From positions 52,518 through 116,517 of the forward strand of contig CAVZWL010000025.1 of NCBI GenBank assembly GCA_963778945.1: a stretch of DNA of 64,000 nt. Reading direction: 5' to 3'. The position numbers and the translations under genes were made by a program. The stretch is from Fen-1254 sp963778945. GTDB taxonomy: Bacteria > Bacteroidota > Ignavibacteria > UBA10030. Within the stretch, counting starts at the first letter, position 1. Each line of letters starts with the position of its first letter. Shown piece after piece: positions 26,544 to 36,640 of this stretch. The notes beneath the pieces are model-generated. The model did not search any database. It was given only the letters and a program-made list of their open reading frames with translations, and was not told the DNA's origin.

Positions 26544-27368
26544 TTATTTCTTTTTCCACTCTTCGATCATTTTTTCCAGATAGCTTGTATCCGCTTTGGG
26601 ATTCTTTGCCTTTGCTATCTTCACTGCTTCTTCAGCCGAAGCGATCGCTTCTTTCGGCTTGCCGGTTTGAGCCAACAATTCTGCTTTCGTTCCTACATTC
26701 CATTGATTTTTATCGAGGGCGATGGAACGTTCAATCCAGACAAGCCCTTCGTCCATAGAAACTTTATTTTCGAGCGTAAATCTGGCTGCACCGTTCAGCA
26801 ATTGCCAGGAACTCCACAGAAGTCTTGTACTTTCGCAATCGTATTGAATTCAACTTTAAAGCTCAATCGGACTTTTTCCCATGCTAAAACAACCCGGCCT
26901 GAGAAAGGAGTTAGATCTGTAACGCTGAACGACATCCATTCTTCATTTGTTCCGAATTCCGGCTTTACCGTAAATTTTAACGTGTCATACTTTTCATTAT
27001 AGACCGTTCCCCAGTTTTTGGTCTCGGAATTGAAAATTATAGTCCAATCACTTGTCTTGGATGGAATGACGACAAACCGGTATGTTCCTGCTCCGAGCTT
27101 CTTGCCTTCAATAGTCGCTTCGTCGCTGAATGTAACCAACGTCGGTTCGTTTGCGCCGGCACGCCATACTTCATCGTACTTTACGACATTCCCCCAAATC
27201 TCACGGCCTCGTCACGCCGGGACGGTGGTAGGAAATATCGATTTCACTCATACCGATCGTTTGGGACACCTTTGCTGCCGGGCTGAGCTGCGGCATTCGC
27301 TGCTGTGCAATGAGAGACATTGTGAGCAGAAGAACGGCAAGCAAAAGAAAAGATATTATTTTAGACAT
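26544..27368 (-). CDS. DUF2911 secreted protein (two frame breaks)
   Basis: The reconstructed protein of about 275 residues starts at the ATG at 27368, preceded by TTTGGAGGGAATG. It has a signal peptide (MSKIISFLLLAVLLLTMSLIAQ). The DUF2911 core follows: ISYHRPGV, then GREIWGNVVKYDEVWRAGAN, then KLGAGTYRFVVIPSK and TDLTPFSGRVVLAWEKVRLSFK. The C-terminal TPR-like tail reads DEGLVWIERSIALDKNQWNVG. DUF2911 proteins are common exported proteins of Bacteroidota with unknown function. The frame breaks near 27220 (GTGACGAGGCC for GTGACGGGCC) and near 26800. The organisation matches full-length family members, so the breaks are probably sequence errors. Confidence 0.85.
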
Positions 27369-27724
27369 GATACATTCCCTCCAAAAAGAGATGATTGTTT
27401 GTAGGATTATAATATAAAGAACAATATCGCGTATCGAAACATTCCCGAGCTCTGAATCTCCTTCCGCACACCCCGATCATCAAGAAGAACCAGTTGAAGA
27501 AAGAAATGAGAGATCTTAAATTAGCAGTTGAAGCGATTGGAGTTAGCAAACAACCGCTGCATTTCTTCAACGAACTGGTCCATGTGAGCACAGCATTAAA
27601 AGCCCGGAATAAAATAAAGAGTTATACACGAATGTCGGCCTTTTTCCTTTTGTGCACAACACCAGTCAGACTGGAAATAAGCTTTGAATCATTTTTTTGG
27701 GATAGTTTCGGATTCCTGAGATAA
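27369..27724. other. Intergenic region, nothing convincing
   Basis: About 355 bases lie between the DUF2911 gene and the barrel protein, both on the minus strand. A 76-codon plus-strand frame at 27494-27724 has no ribosome binding site and no recognisable family, and its end abuts the stop of the next gene. No RNA or repeat was seen. Confidence 0.4.
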
Positions 27725-28414
27725 TTAAAAATTATAGCCGATCATAAATTGCAATAATGTTACAGGCATATCCGCTCTTACATTCCACGAACCGTAAACG
27801 GTTGTTTCCGTTGATGTATAATAAGGCTCACCGGTATAATATCTTAGACTCAAATTTATATCATGCATTATGACACCTGCACCCAATCCTACGGCAAATG
27901 CAGTACCCGTTGTAGCTTTTTCAGATGCGGAACTGCCGACGTAATATCCTGTGATTTCAGGGATTCTTGAAATCAGAAGTCCTATTTGTTCGACGCTGTA
28001 AATTTTTACAGCAGACGAAACAGGTAATTCAAAGCCGACACCTGTCATCAACCATGCCGTTAAATAACTGCCGGCAGAAACATTCGACCCGTTATATTTT
28101 AAAAAATTCCCGCCTTGAATTCCCGTATAATTTTCCAAAGAACTTTGATCCATGGGGTTCAACGCCAGGGATATTGATGATGCCCAGTACACATCCTCGC
28201 TTATATTTTTATCGGCTTCGACTATTGCGCACAAGCCGGTATGAGCAAACCCCGCGTCATTTGCCGTCGTGCTGCTGAAATCACCGAGCGGAAATGCCCC
28301 CCCGCCAAAAATACTATAGCGCATGAACGGGGAAGAATCCTGCGCATACGTATGACTGCAAAAAAGAACAATCGAGAACAGGATGAGAAAAGAATAATAA
28401 ATAGAATTTTTCAT
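27725..28414 (-). CDS. Outer-membrane beta-barrel domain protein
   Basis: This 229-residue protein has a signal peptide (MKNSIYYSFLILFSIVLFCSHTYAQ). It then has the N-terminal strand RYSIFGGGAFPLGDFSS, which is typical of OmpA-like or porin-family (OMP_b-brl) barrels. Alternating strands follow (ATTGTAFAVGLGAGVIM, INLSLRYYTGEPYYTS), and the C-terminal end PVTLLQFMIGYNF finishes in Phe, the usual outer-membrane insertion signal. AAGGTTCTCT precedes the ATG. No partner gene is obvious, and its function as a channel or surface protein is unknown. Confidence 0.8.
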   Translation of the reverse strand: MKNSIYYSFLILFSIVLFCSHTYAQDSSPFMRYSIFGGGAFPLGDFSSTTANDAGFAHTGLCAIVEADKNISEDVYWASSISLALNPMDQSSLENYTGIQGGNFLKYNGSNVSAGSYLTAWLMTGVGFELPVSSAVKIYSVEQIGLLISRIPEITGYYVGSSASEKATTGTAFAVGLGAGVIMHDINLSLRYYTGEPYYTSTETTVYGSWNVRADMPVTLLQFMIGYNF

Positions 28415-28540
28415 AGAGAACCTTATGTGTCGATAAATTTTACTTTCCTCTCACAATCGTTCGTAGAAGTCTCGCTGTGTCAGTGAGATCATATTACTCC
28501 TGAATATGGAGAAGTGGAATAACATTTTCTAAAGTATTCT

Positions 28541-29686
28541 TTAATTAAACGCAGGCACAATATCATCCATAATCAAACTTAATGTTTCAAATAAGTCGTT
28601 ATCCGGAACTGAACTGCTTAACCCGCTCCAATTGTTTGTTGCAGTAACAACAAGATTCAATCTTGGCGCAACAACAATAAATTGTCCGCCAAATCCGAGG
28701 GCATAAGCATAATTACCTTGAACGTTTTGGCCGATCCACCAGCAATATCCGTATCCGGGTCCAAATGCTATTGCATTGTTTGTAGTTATATGGAACTTTA
28801 TTGTCTGCTCAATCCATTCGGAAGAAACAATTCTCTTGCCATTATAAGTACCGTTATTTAAAATCAATTGCCCTATCTTTATCATATCGTGCGGAGTAAT
28901 ATTTATTCCTGCCGCGCCGTTGTTGTAACCCTGATTGTCGGTTTCCCAATAACTGATCGTAGTCCCAAGCGAATCAAATAAATATTTTTGAGCAAAGTCC
29001 TGAGTTTTCATGTTGCTTGCTCTTGTAAGAATTACTGAAAGCAGGTGCAAAGCTGCGGAGTTGTAGTCAAATACCTGCCCCGGTTGATAAATAAGAGGTT
29101 TATTGACAAGATCCGCAACCTGATTCGGTGCAATCCACCAATTGCTATATTCGATCACATTTCCAAGTTCATTCCATGCAAACCCGCTGCTCATAGTTAA
29201 AAGATCTTTTATTGTTATCGCTGCCTTATCGGCAGAAAGGCCGGCAACAAGCGGGCTTATAAACTCACCTATCGGTTGATCGACCGATTTAAGGATTCCT
29301 TGGTCTATTGCAATTCCAATCAGCAGCGATGTAATACTTTTCGTTACAGAACGAACATCGGACGGCGCATTCGCGCCTCCGGATCTATAATATTGCTCTT
29401 TAATAATTACTCCATTCCTGGAAACAACAAGGCTTTTTAAATTTGGAAATGATGCAGCTTGATTAAAGGCATCATTTAATTCTTGATTATTTACTTCCGG
29501 CGGAGTTATGGGATTATTTGTACAGGTGCTGAATATTATTAAAACAAATACGAATAATGGAAATTTCAGGTACTGAATTATCTGAGACATGGCTTGTTTT
29601 ATTATCAGAATATTCGCTAAAGATTTTTTATGTTTGACCCGATATTTCACATAAGATAGCATTATTTGCATTACAATACATTTCAC
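28541..29686 (-). CDS. Serine hydrolase, beta-lactamase/class C-like (lipoprotein)
   Basis: The 381-residue frame encodes a beta-lactamase-fold hydrolase. Ser113-x-x-Lys116 (SVTK) is the nucleophile motif and Tyr208 in FDYNSAA is the Y-x-N-like motif. DLLTMSSGFAW is the family hallmark loop, and GFGGQ near the end replaces the KTG triad. A lipobox (IFSTC) lies at about residues 51-55. The ATG at 29686 has a strong TTAGGAG site, but it leaves 38 residues before the hydrophobic core of the signal. The ATG at 29590 would give a normal lipoprotein signal but lacks a clear ribosome binding site. Members act as esterases, D-aminopeptidases or beta-lactamases in the periplasm. The substrate is unknown here. 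Confidence 0.85.
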   Translation of the reverse strand: MKCIVMQIMLSYVKYRVKHKKSLANILIIKQAMSQIIQYLKFPLFVFVLIIFSTCTNNPITPPEVNNQELNDAFNQAASFPNLKSLVVSRNGVIIKEQYYRSGGANAPSDVRSVTKSITSLLIGIAIDQGILKSVDQPIGEFISPLVAGLSADKAAITIKDLLTMSSGFAWNELGNVIEYSNWWIAPNQVADLVNKPLIYQPGQVFDYNSAALHLLSVILTRASNMKTQDFAQKYLFDSLGTTISYWETDNQGYNNGAAGINITPHDMIKIGQLILNNGTYNGKRIVSSEWIEQTIKFHITTNNAIAFGPGYGYCWWIGQNVQGNYAYALGFGGQFIVVAPRLNLVVTATNNWSGLSSSVPDNDLFETLSLIMDDIVPAFN

Positions 29687-29729
29687 AACTCCTAACGCTC
29701 ATAAGTATTTTTCAATTTATGAGCAGATA

Positions 29730-30344
29730 TTATTCCAATCGTTTGAAAAAAAAGACACGGTTGCCGTATCTGATCGGTTGTGTACATTCATTCACACTCA
29801 ACCTTTGAATGGAACGACGCAATTCATCCGGGAATGAAAAAATATTCGTCATTCCGATTTTCCCATTCTGCGCACGCGAGGCAGAATCGATGGAAAATGT
29901 CCTGGCCAAATCCTCAAAGCTGCTTCCGCGCTCGAGAGCAGCATAAACGGTGTCCGCGTCGTTTGACGAACGGCAAAGAATCTCCGCAAGAGAATAATTA
30001 ACCGGTTCCACAAAGCGAACAACGATTCGCAGGTTATACCATGTTGCTGCAGGTTTTTCGCCGGCCGTGGCCGGGAGAAACCGCCAATCTTTCATGGTCG
30101 CTGCGGCTTGAGCATTCCAATTCGTATCTGCAGTTCCTTTTGAGATAAATACTTCGTCGACTGTCCCGTCTTCCAGAATGTGCAGCACGGCTTCCATGTT
30201 TAGAGGAGCGGCATTTTCGTAACCCGGAATCGGCGGAAGCTGATTTTGACTTATGAGTTTCGGCATCGGCGTCTGCTGGAGTTCTTTTGTGGCGGAACAC
30301 GAAAGAAAGCATCCGGCAAGAAAAAAAAGAATAAGGTTTTTCAT
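29730..30344 (-). CDS. Lipoprotein with TonB-C-like and parvulin-like domains
   Basis: This is a 204-residue lipoprotein: MKNLILFFLAGCFLSC gives two possible lipidation cysteines, 12 and 16. Residues about 38-115 match a TonB C-terminal-like domain (HILEDGTVDEVFISKGTADT, then AAATMKDWRFLPA, then GEKPAATWYNLRIVVRF). Residues about 116-204 look like a parvulin-type peptidyl-prolyl isomerase (AEILCRSSNDADTVYAALER, then FEDLARTFSIDSASRAQNGK, then ELRRSIQRLSVNECTQPIR, ending GNRVFFFKRLE). A single protein joining these two envelope domains is unusual. No membrane helix for ExbB/ExbD contact is present, so a classical energy-transducing role is unlikely. It starts a possible unit with the serine hydrolase downstream. 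Confidence 0.7.
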   Translation of the reverse strand: MKNLILFFLAGCFLSCSATKELQQTPMPKLISQNQLPPIPGYENAAPLNMEAVLHILEDGTVDEVFISKGTADTNWNAQAAATMKDWRFLPATAGEKPAATWYNLRIVVRFVEPVNYSLAEILCRSSNDADTVYAALERGSSFEDLARTFSIDSASRAQNGKIGMTNIFSFPDELRRSIQRLSVNECTQPIRYGNRVFFFKRLE

Positions 30345-30475
30345 AATTCGACTCCTCCTATTTGAATCGGTGGATAACGGAGCTTATTATTTTTGGTACA
30401 TGACAATTCTCTAAACACAAAAATTTCCATTAATATACTGGAGAGAATACCAGTTCAACGACCAATGATATGCGC

Positions 30476-31959
30476 TCATTTTAAAAGAACCATCTTCCTT
30501 TGTATGTTCAAATTGTCTGCTTCAAGCCTATAAAAATAAATACCCGATGAAACCGGGACGTGTCTGTCGTCTTTTGCATCCCACACCAAAGAATACTCTC
30601 CGGCTTGTTGAAATGATTTCTGCAATGTTCGAATATTCTTTCCCAGCAAATCGTAAACGGTTATCCGGACGAATGAAGATTTTGCCAGGGAATAATGGAT
30701 GGTTGTCGTCGGATTAAAAGGATTGGGATAGTTTTGAAGAATCTGCGATTCTATAAGACGTTGACTCTTATCTTCAATGCCGGTAGGATTCGTAATCGAG
30801 AGATTAAAAATACATAATCCGCTGGCATGGGCAATATCGGCGGCCAATACTTTTATGCTTATCGGAATATATGCAGTTGCCGTCGGTGTTCCTGAAAATG
30901 TCCGTGTCAGCAGGATCAAATGATAACCAGGCAGGCAATAGATTTCCGCTGTTTACGACAGCAGAATAGGTCAAGGAGTCATGATCATCGTCATAGAATG
31001 TACTGTCGGGAATATTAAAAGTGAATAATTCACCCTTCAATGCATTCTGCGGCGATATCGGCCATTTGGCATAGGGTGCATAATTTGTATGCTTTCAGGC
31101 TGTCGATCAGATTATCGACACGAACCCAATAAATCCACGTGTCGCCATGCGACAGGATCCCGCTTCCTGTTGTGAAAGAATAGGAAATTTGTTGTCGGAA
31201 GTCAAGCACGGAGCCCAGCCCGGAGATGAAATTAGCTTTTTCGGATTTGTCCAGGCTTCCGTCCGGCTTATGATAACTTATGCACAAATTACCGTTTGCA
31301 CTTGATATAAAATACGATTCATCCCGCGAAACAGAAAAATCTATATCGTCTCCGGTTGTACAGAGCGGACGTCCCAGACTTTGGACAATCGAATCGGTTC
31401 CGCTTATGACCAATCTCGACCAATCCCTCAGGCCGAGTCCGCCGCTGGCAGAGTATGACGAACAATAGTAATTGCCGTTATTTGTTTCCTGCAGAAGATA
31501 ATTGAAAGGCAGGCCGCTGAGAAATCTTGAAGGCGCACTCCAGCCGGTATCCGAATTGACAGAATACCATACTTCCAAATTTTCTTCGCCCACATGCTGG
31601 AAATACATCTTTGAACCGTCCGGCGACAATGCCGGTGAAAAATAATTTTCGAAAAGCGTATCCGGACCGTTCCATTTGCCTCCTGAATAACTGTAGCGTT
31701 TAATACGCGCGGCGGTGATTGGATAGTATCCCCCGAGCTCAGAATAATAAATGTTTTTCCCATCGGGCGAAAAGGACACTCTTTCTGCCGGGAAAAAACC
31801 CGGACTGACAGAGAGGTTGAATATTTTCGGCGTATTTCCGGGAGAAGCTTGGCCTAAGTAAACGCTGTCTGCCGGAATTGTTTGTGCATATAACGATACA
31901 ATGATTACGGGTATAAATAAAAAACCGACACAGGAATGTATTCTAAGATTCATTTTCAT
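30476..31959 (-). CDS. Secreted beta-propeller protein with CADG-like and T9SS sorting domains (two frame breaks)
   Basis: The reconstructed protein is about 495 residues. It has a signal peptide (residues 1-25) and a PD40/TolB-type propeller with repeats such as VSFSPDGKNIYYSELGG, SPALSPDGSKMYFQHV and FSVSRDESYFISSANG. A dystroglycan-like Ig domain follows (FTFNIPDSTFYDDDHDSLTY; PAWLSFDPADT..FSGTPTATA). The C-terminal T9SS type A sorting domain opens ILQNYPNPFNPTTTI and ends QRKMVLLK. Frames change near 31035 and 30900 but every domain continues. It should be secreted to the cell surface through the type IX system. The propeller suggests ligand or polymer binding; no catalytic motif is seen. 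Confidence 0.8.
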
Positions 31960-32010
31960 TCTCCAACATTATAAAGTGCTTGTATGTACCGATCATTTCC
32001 TTAAACTGAT

Positions 32011-32722
32011 TTAGAATTTTTCATAAACAACAAAATCTTCCAGGTTTTTCTTGGGCGGTGCAGCCGGCCATTCGACCGGTATCCCGACGGGTGTAATACA
32101 GACTCTCGTATACCTGTCCGGTATTTGTAAAACTTCTTTTGACACATTCTCCGGAATAGCATCGGTGATGAAAACCGTTCCGTACCCTAATGCCCGTGCT
32201 GCAAGCATGAGGTACCCGGCGGCAAGCGGGCCGTCCCAATGATTATAGTCCGGATATATCGACTGGTTATCGGTCAGAACAACGATATAGACAGGTGCGG
32301 AAAAATAATTATCGAACGACGCTCGTATCAATTTTTGGTATTCTTCCCTTGTTATTTTCTGTCTGATTGGCCGGATCGTATCTCAAGAGCGAACTCTCTA
32401 TACATTTTTCTTTCATCTCGTCGATCTTGTTCCTGTCCCGTACAATTAAAAATTTCCATGGCTGCTGGTTCCCGGAGGTAGGCGCCATGCGTGCCGCATT
32501 TATTATTTTCAGCAATGCGCTATCGGGAATCGAGTCCGGCTTGAATTTCCGTACCGACCGGCGTTTCATTATAACATTCCAGAAATCCGTCTCCTGCGCA
32601 GCGACCGATTCTTTTCCATCAGGTACGACGGGAGGAGCAGCGGAAGGTTTCATTTGCGCTGCCGCTGGAAATACGAGGAACATACATATACCGCATATCA
32701 GTTTTTTCACATGAGTCTCCAT
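32011..32722 (-). CDS. Exported nitroreductase family protein (one frame break)
   Basis: The reconstructed protein of about 235 residues starts at the ATG at 32722. It opens with a signal peptide (THVKKLICGICMFLVFPAAA) that is unusual for this normally cytoplasmic FMN enzyme family. The nitroreductase core shows FWNVIMKRRSVRKFKPDSIP, then INAARMAPTSGNQQPWKFLI, and after the frame change near 32330 AAGYLMLAARALGYGTVFIT and VCITPVGIP. FMN would be bound by the R-R-S-V-R and S-G-N-Q-Q-P-W motifs. Substrate and electron donor outside the cytoplasm are unknown. It lies about 190 bases downstream of the LytTR regulator on the same strand. Confidence 0.8.
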
Positions 32723-32913
32723 TCTGTTTGTTGTTGTGAGTAAAGAATATACATGCCATTTCGACGGAATAATTCCGCCCTCCGGTTTTATCCCATACAA
32801 AACTATGTGATAAACTTTTTCTCTACAAGAAATGTTAAGCGAGCGGTCGGGTATTCAAGTAAGCGGCAGGAAAAGAGGCGAAAAACTATCGGGAAGGCAG
32901 CGGAACGAAAAAA

Positions 32914-33625
32914 CTACAGGTCTAATTTCCTTCGCAATTCGGAAGCGCATCTTCTGCTTATTCCGATGGGAGTATCGATATGATTCAAAAAAACGGAGTA
33001 GGTGCCGTTCGGTTTTTTTTCTATTTTGACAATATGTCCGATATTGACGATATATGAACGATGAATTCTGTACGAATTCATTTGCCGGAAGTATATCGCC
33101 CCACTTCTTCAACGTTTGAGCGGAGCACTTTGCAATATTTTCGGATACGATGATCCTGGAATAGCAGCTGTCCGCCCGGATGTAGCGGATATCCCTGAGT
33201 TTTAAAAAACATGCCTTGACACCGGTCGATAAAAATATGGTATCCTCAATGGTGTACTGCTGCCGGCGTAATTCCTTTCTATCCCCCTTCAACAGCCGTT
33301 CCATCGCTTTCTCTATTCTTTCCTTTTTTAAGGGCTTGAGTATATAATCCAGAGCGTTGACCTCAAACGCACGTACCGCATATTCATTGTAAGCGGTCAC
33401 AAATATTATTTTAAAATTAACTTCGACGCGTTCAAGCAAATCAAAACCGTTTTCTCCCGATAAATTAATATCGAGGAAAACAACATCCGGTTTTTCTTTC
33501 TTGATAAGCTTCACCGCTTCCCGGATCTTATAAGCAGCGCCGACAATCTCCAGCGGATACTCTTTCAGGTAGAACCTGAGATTATCGACTGCGAGGGGTT
33601 CATCTTCTATAATAAGCGCTCTCAT
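32914..33625 (-). CDS. LytTR family response regulator (one frame break near the C terminus)
   Basis: Read with one frame correction, this is a response regulator of about 236 residues starting at the ATG at 33625. The receiver domain (1-120) has IIEDE (acidic pocket), phosphoacceptor Asp52 in VVFLDINLSGENG, FVTAYNEYAV and YILKP. The DNA-binding LytTR domain (about 135-236) has LRDIRYIRADSCYSRI, then HRSYIVNIGHIVKIEK, then HIDTPIGISRRCASELRRKL in the corrected frame, ending at a TAG at 32914. The break near 33071 is one extra base: GTACAGAATTC where GTACGAATTC restores the family sequence. Its start overlaps the end of the LytS-like kinase gene, so they form one coupled two-component system. 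Confidence 0.9.
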
Positions 33626-34686
33626 GCGAACATACTCGGATGCGTAATGGTTATCAACGCATGGACATGAGCGTCTGCTTCGAACAATTCGAATGCCGAA
33701 CAATCCGGATAAAAAAGCGCCAATCGTTTCTTGATATTATCGATTCCGGTTTGTGTGCCCATCAATTCTCTCCCGGCAGGATGTTCCGACGGAACAAGCC
33801 TGCCTGTATTTCGGACAAGAATGTTGAGAGTTTGTCCCTTCCGGCTCACCCGTATCAGCACTTTCAGGATATCGGTCTCCGAGGAAAATCCGTACTTCAT
33901 TGCGTTTTCGACTAATGGATGAACGATAAAGAACGGCAGCATAATTTTCAGCGAATCGTCTTCTATTTCATAAGAGATATCAATCCTGCCGGCGAACCGG
34001 TCTTTCTGTATTGCCAGATATTTCCTGACCGCTTCAATCTCCTCTTTCAACGGCACAAGAGTTTGATTGTTTTTGGAGAGCGTATACCGGAAAAAATCCG
34101 ATAAGTCGGCAATCATTTCCTTTGCGCGGACTTTGTCCTTTTCGATCATCGATTGGATTGCATTGAGCGCATTGAAAAGGAAATGAGGGTTTATCTGATA
34201 CCGGAGCATAAGCAGCCGGGCCTCGTCTGCCAAAGCTTTTGCCCGTGCCAATTGTTCTTTTTGCTGCATCGAAAGACCGCGGTAATAGGCAACATAGAAC
34301 AGACCTGTTAATGCGGCCGATAGGACCAAACAATTAAAGCTCCCGCTGATAACACTTTTGCTCTGCAATTGGAATTTCCCTGTCATCCAAAAATTGTAAA
34401 TCGAATTATCGATCAGTGCAAGACAAACTGAGAAGAAAATGGTTGTCAGAGATATGACCAATATAAACAGCAGATTTCCGGACGAGGATATTCCGATTAT
34501 TCTCCACTGCGAAAGGACAAGAAGCGCGTATATCAGGAGTCCGCAGATTAATATCGACCCATTGTACTCTAAAATAAGAACGAGTTTTGCCGGTTCAAAA
34601 TATATCCAAAAAAAGGTATCCAGGATGATCCAGAGGGAATATCCGGATAAAACCAGCAGAAGAGACTTTGGCTTATTGAAGTTCAT
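33622..34686 (-). CDS. LytS/YehU-type sensor histidine kinase
   Basis: This 354-residue kinase has four hydrophobic segments in residues about 10-135. A His_kinase (PF06580-type) domain follows, with the phosphoacceptor His168 in YQINPHFLFNALNAIQSM. The ATPase part has IVHPLVENAMKYGF and a TGIDNIKKRLALFY box. No separate sensor domain is evident, so the membrane portion itself probably senses. Its 3' end overlaps the start of the LytTR regulator by 4 bases, as expected for a coupled pair. The frame is intact. Confidence 0.92.
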   Translation of the reverse strand: MNFNKPKSLLLVLSGYSLWIILDTFFWIYFEPAKLVLILEYNGSILICGLLIYALLVLSQWRIIGISSSGNLLFILVISLTTIFFSVCLALIDNSIYNFWMTGKFQLQSKSVISGSFNCLVLSAALTGLFYVAYYRGLSMQQKEQLARAKALADEARLLMLRYQINPHFLFNALNAIQSMIEKDKVRAKEMIADLSDFFRYTLSKNNQTLVPLKEEIEAVRKYLAIQKDRFAGRIDISYEIEDDSLKIMLPFFIVHPLVENAMKYGFSSETDILKVLIRVSRKGQTLNILVRNTGRLVPSEHPAGRELMGTQTGIDNIKKRLALFYPDCSAFELFEADAHVHALITITHPSMFA

Positions 34687-34969
34687 GTGCGATGTTCGAT
34701 TTGAATGATCTTGGACGCGCTTATATTTGGAATACCATAATGAATTATCGAATGGAATTCAAGCGAAGCCGCACATTGAAAAAGTGACGGAGAACTGCAA
34801 TTTGGCATTCTCCTGAACTCTTCGTATCTTTTATCTATGAGCATTCACTCGAAATATATCAAACCTGCCTTGCCATAGCGCATCTGCCTGCTGTCGGGGC
34901 GATGTGCGTGCCTCGCTATTCTTTTTTAATACTAAAAATTCAGTCTCATATTCCAACTCAATGATATCA

Positions 34970-36595
34970 ATGAAAAACAACGAACTTACACGGCGCCGAA
35001 CATTTGGCATTATCAGCCACCCGGATGCGGGGAAAACCACACTTACGGAAAAATTACTGCTCTTCGGCGGCGCAATTCACACAGCCGGAGCCGTTAAAAG
35101 CAACAAGATCCGACGGACTGCCACATCAGATTTTATGGAGATTGAAAAACAGCGCGGCATTTCAGTAGCAACTTCCGTGATGGGATTCGATTACAACGGC
35201 TATAAGGTCAACATTCTCGATACGCCGGGTCATAAGGATTTTGCAGAAGATACATACCGGACCCTGACCGCTGTAGACAGCGTTATACTCGTTATCGATT
35301 GTGTGAAAGGTGTGGAAGAACAGACGCGAAAGTTGATGAATGTCTGCCGTATGCGAAATACGCCGGTGATCGTTTTCATCAACAAATTAGACAGGGAAGG
35401 ACGCGATCCATTCGCCCTTTTAGATGAACTGGAGCGTGAACTCGGCATTCACACCCGGCCCCTCACCTGGCCTATCGGCATCGGTATTCACTTTAAAGGC
35501 GTCTACAATTTATTCAACAAACAGCTGGAACTCTTTTCTCCCAATAAAACCGGAATCTCGGACGATATCATCGCCATCGGTGATCTTGCAAGCCCTCTCC
35601 TTGATGAGAATATAGGCGCCGGCTCAGCCGATAAACTTCGCGAGGATGTTGGAATCATTGAAGCATCCTATGAAAAATTCGACGAAGAGCATTATCGCGA
35701 TGCGTATCTGGCGCCGGTTTTTTTCGGCAGCGCAATCAATAATTTCGGCATTAAAGAACTTCTCGACACATTTCTCGCCATCGCGCCTTCTCCGCAGCCG
35801 AGAGAAACGAGCATGAGAACAATCGATCCGGCAGAGAATGTGTTCAGCGGATTTATTTTCAAGATTCATGCAAACCTGGATCCCCATCACCGGAACCGCA
35901 TTGCCTTCTGCCGCGTCTGTTCAGGCAAATTCGAGCGGAACAAATATTATTTTCATACGCGTCTGGGAAAGGAACTTCGCTTCGGAACTCCGACAAGCTT
36001 TATGGCGAATGAAAAAAGCATTATTGAAGAAGCATGGCCCGGCGATGTCGTGGGATTGTACGACACAGGCAATTTCAAAATCGGCGATACGCTCACGGAA
36101 GGCGAGCAGTTCAATTTTAAAGGCATACCGAGATTTTCACCGGAAATATTCAGACAGCTCGTGAATAGAAATCCATTCAAATCCAAGCAGCTGGACAAAG
36201 GCATTCGCCAGCTTTCCGATGAAGGCGTGGCTCAGCTCTTCCTTCGCGACCAGGGGAACGTTAAGATCGTCGGCACGGTCGGTGAGATGCAATTTGAAGT
36301 CATCAAGTTCCGTTTGCTGCATGAGTACGGGGCGCAATGCGATTTAGAGCCGCTCAATGTCTATAAAGCTTTCTGGTTCACTTCGCTCAATAAAGAACAG
36401 CTCGATCGTTTTCTCTCTTTTCAGAGTCCGCATATTGCATACGACAAAGACGACTATCCTGTCTATCTTGCCGAAGGAACGTGGTCATTTAAGGCAGCTA
36501 AAGATATGTTTCCGGATATCGAATTCCACCTGACTTCGGAATTCAAGATGGATTCGGATATTATCCAAAGCATCGAACAATTGGAGAAAAGATAG
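34970..36595 (+). CDS. prfC: Peptide chain release factor 3
   Basis: This is a 541-residue GTPase, close to the usual length of about 530. GTPase motifs are in place: SHPDAGKTT at 16-24 (P loop), DTPGHKDF at 84-91 (G3) and NKLD at 138-141 (G4). The N terminus RRRTFGIISHPDAGKTTLTE and the later GEMQFEVIKFRL are characteristic of RF3, which recycles RF1/RF2 from the ribosome after termination. The open frame continues upstream to 34904, but similarity begins at the ATG at 34970 (or 34961, three codons earlier). The gene is intact and isolated, divergent from the LytS/LytTR operon. Confidence 0.95.
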   Translation: MKNNELTRRRTFGIISHPDAGKTTLTEKLLLFGGAIHTAGAVKSNKIRRTATSDFMEIEKQRGISVATSVMGFDYNGYKVNILDTPGHKDFAEDTYRTLTAVDSVILVIDCVKGVEEQTRKLMNVCRMRNTPVIVFINKLDREGRDPFALLDELERELGIHTRPLTWPIGIGIHFKGVYNLFNKQLELFSPNKTGISDDIIAIGDLASPLLDENIGAGSADKLREDVGIIEASYEKFDEEHYRDAYLAPVFFGSAINNFGIKELLDTFLAIAPSPQPRETSMRTIDPAENVFSGFIFKIHANLDPHHRNRIAFCRVCSGKFERNKYYFHTRLGKELRFGTPTSFMANEKSIIEEAWPGDVVGLYDTGNFKIGDTLTEGEQFNFKGIPRFSPEIFRQLVNRNPFKSKQLDKGIRQLSDEGVAQLFLRDQGNVKIVGTVGEMQFEVIKFRLLHEYGAQCDLEPLNVYKAFWFTSLNKEQLDRFLSFQSPHIAYDKDDYPVYLAEGTWSFKAAKDMFPDIEFHLTSEFKMDSDIIQSIEQLEKR

Positions 36596-36606
36596 AAGCG
36601 CATGCC

Positions 36607-36640
36607 CCACCTTGCGAAGGTCCCCACCTTCGCAAGGTGG
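36607..36640. repeat. Perfect 15-bp-arm palindromic element, copy 2
   Basis: CCACCTTGCGAAGGT (36607-36621) and ACCTTCGCAAGGTGG (36626-36640) are perfect inverted arms around CCCC. It is 12 bases after the prfC stop. The arms share 14 bp with the element at 26497-26534 while the loops differ, which points to a conserved hairpin. Confidence 0.9.
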
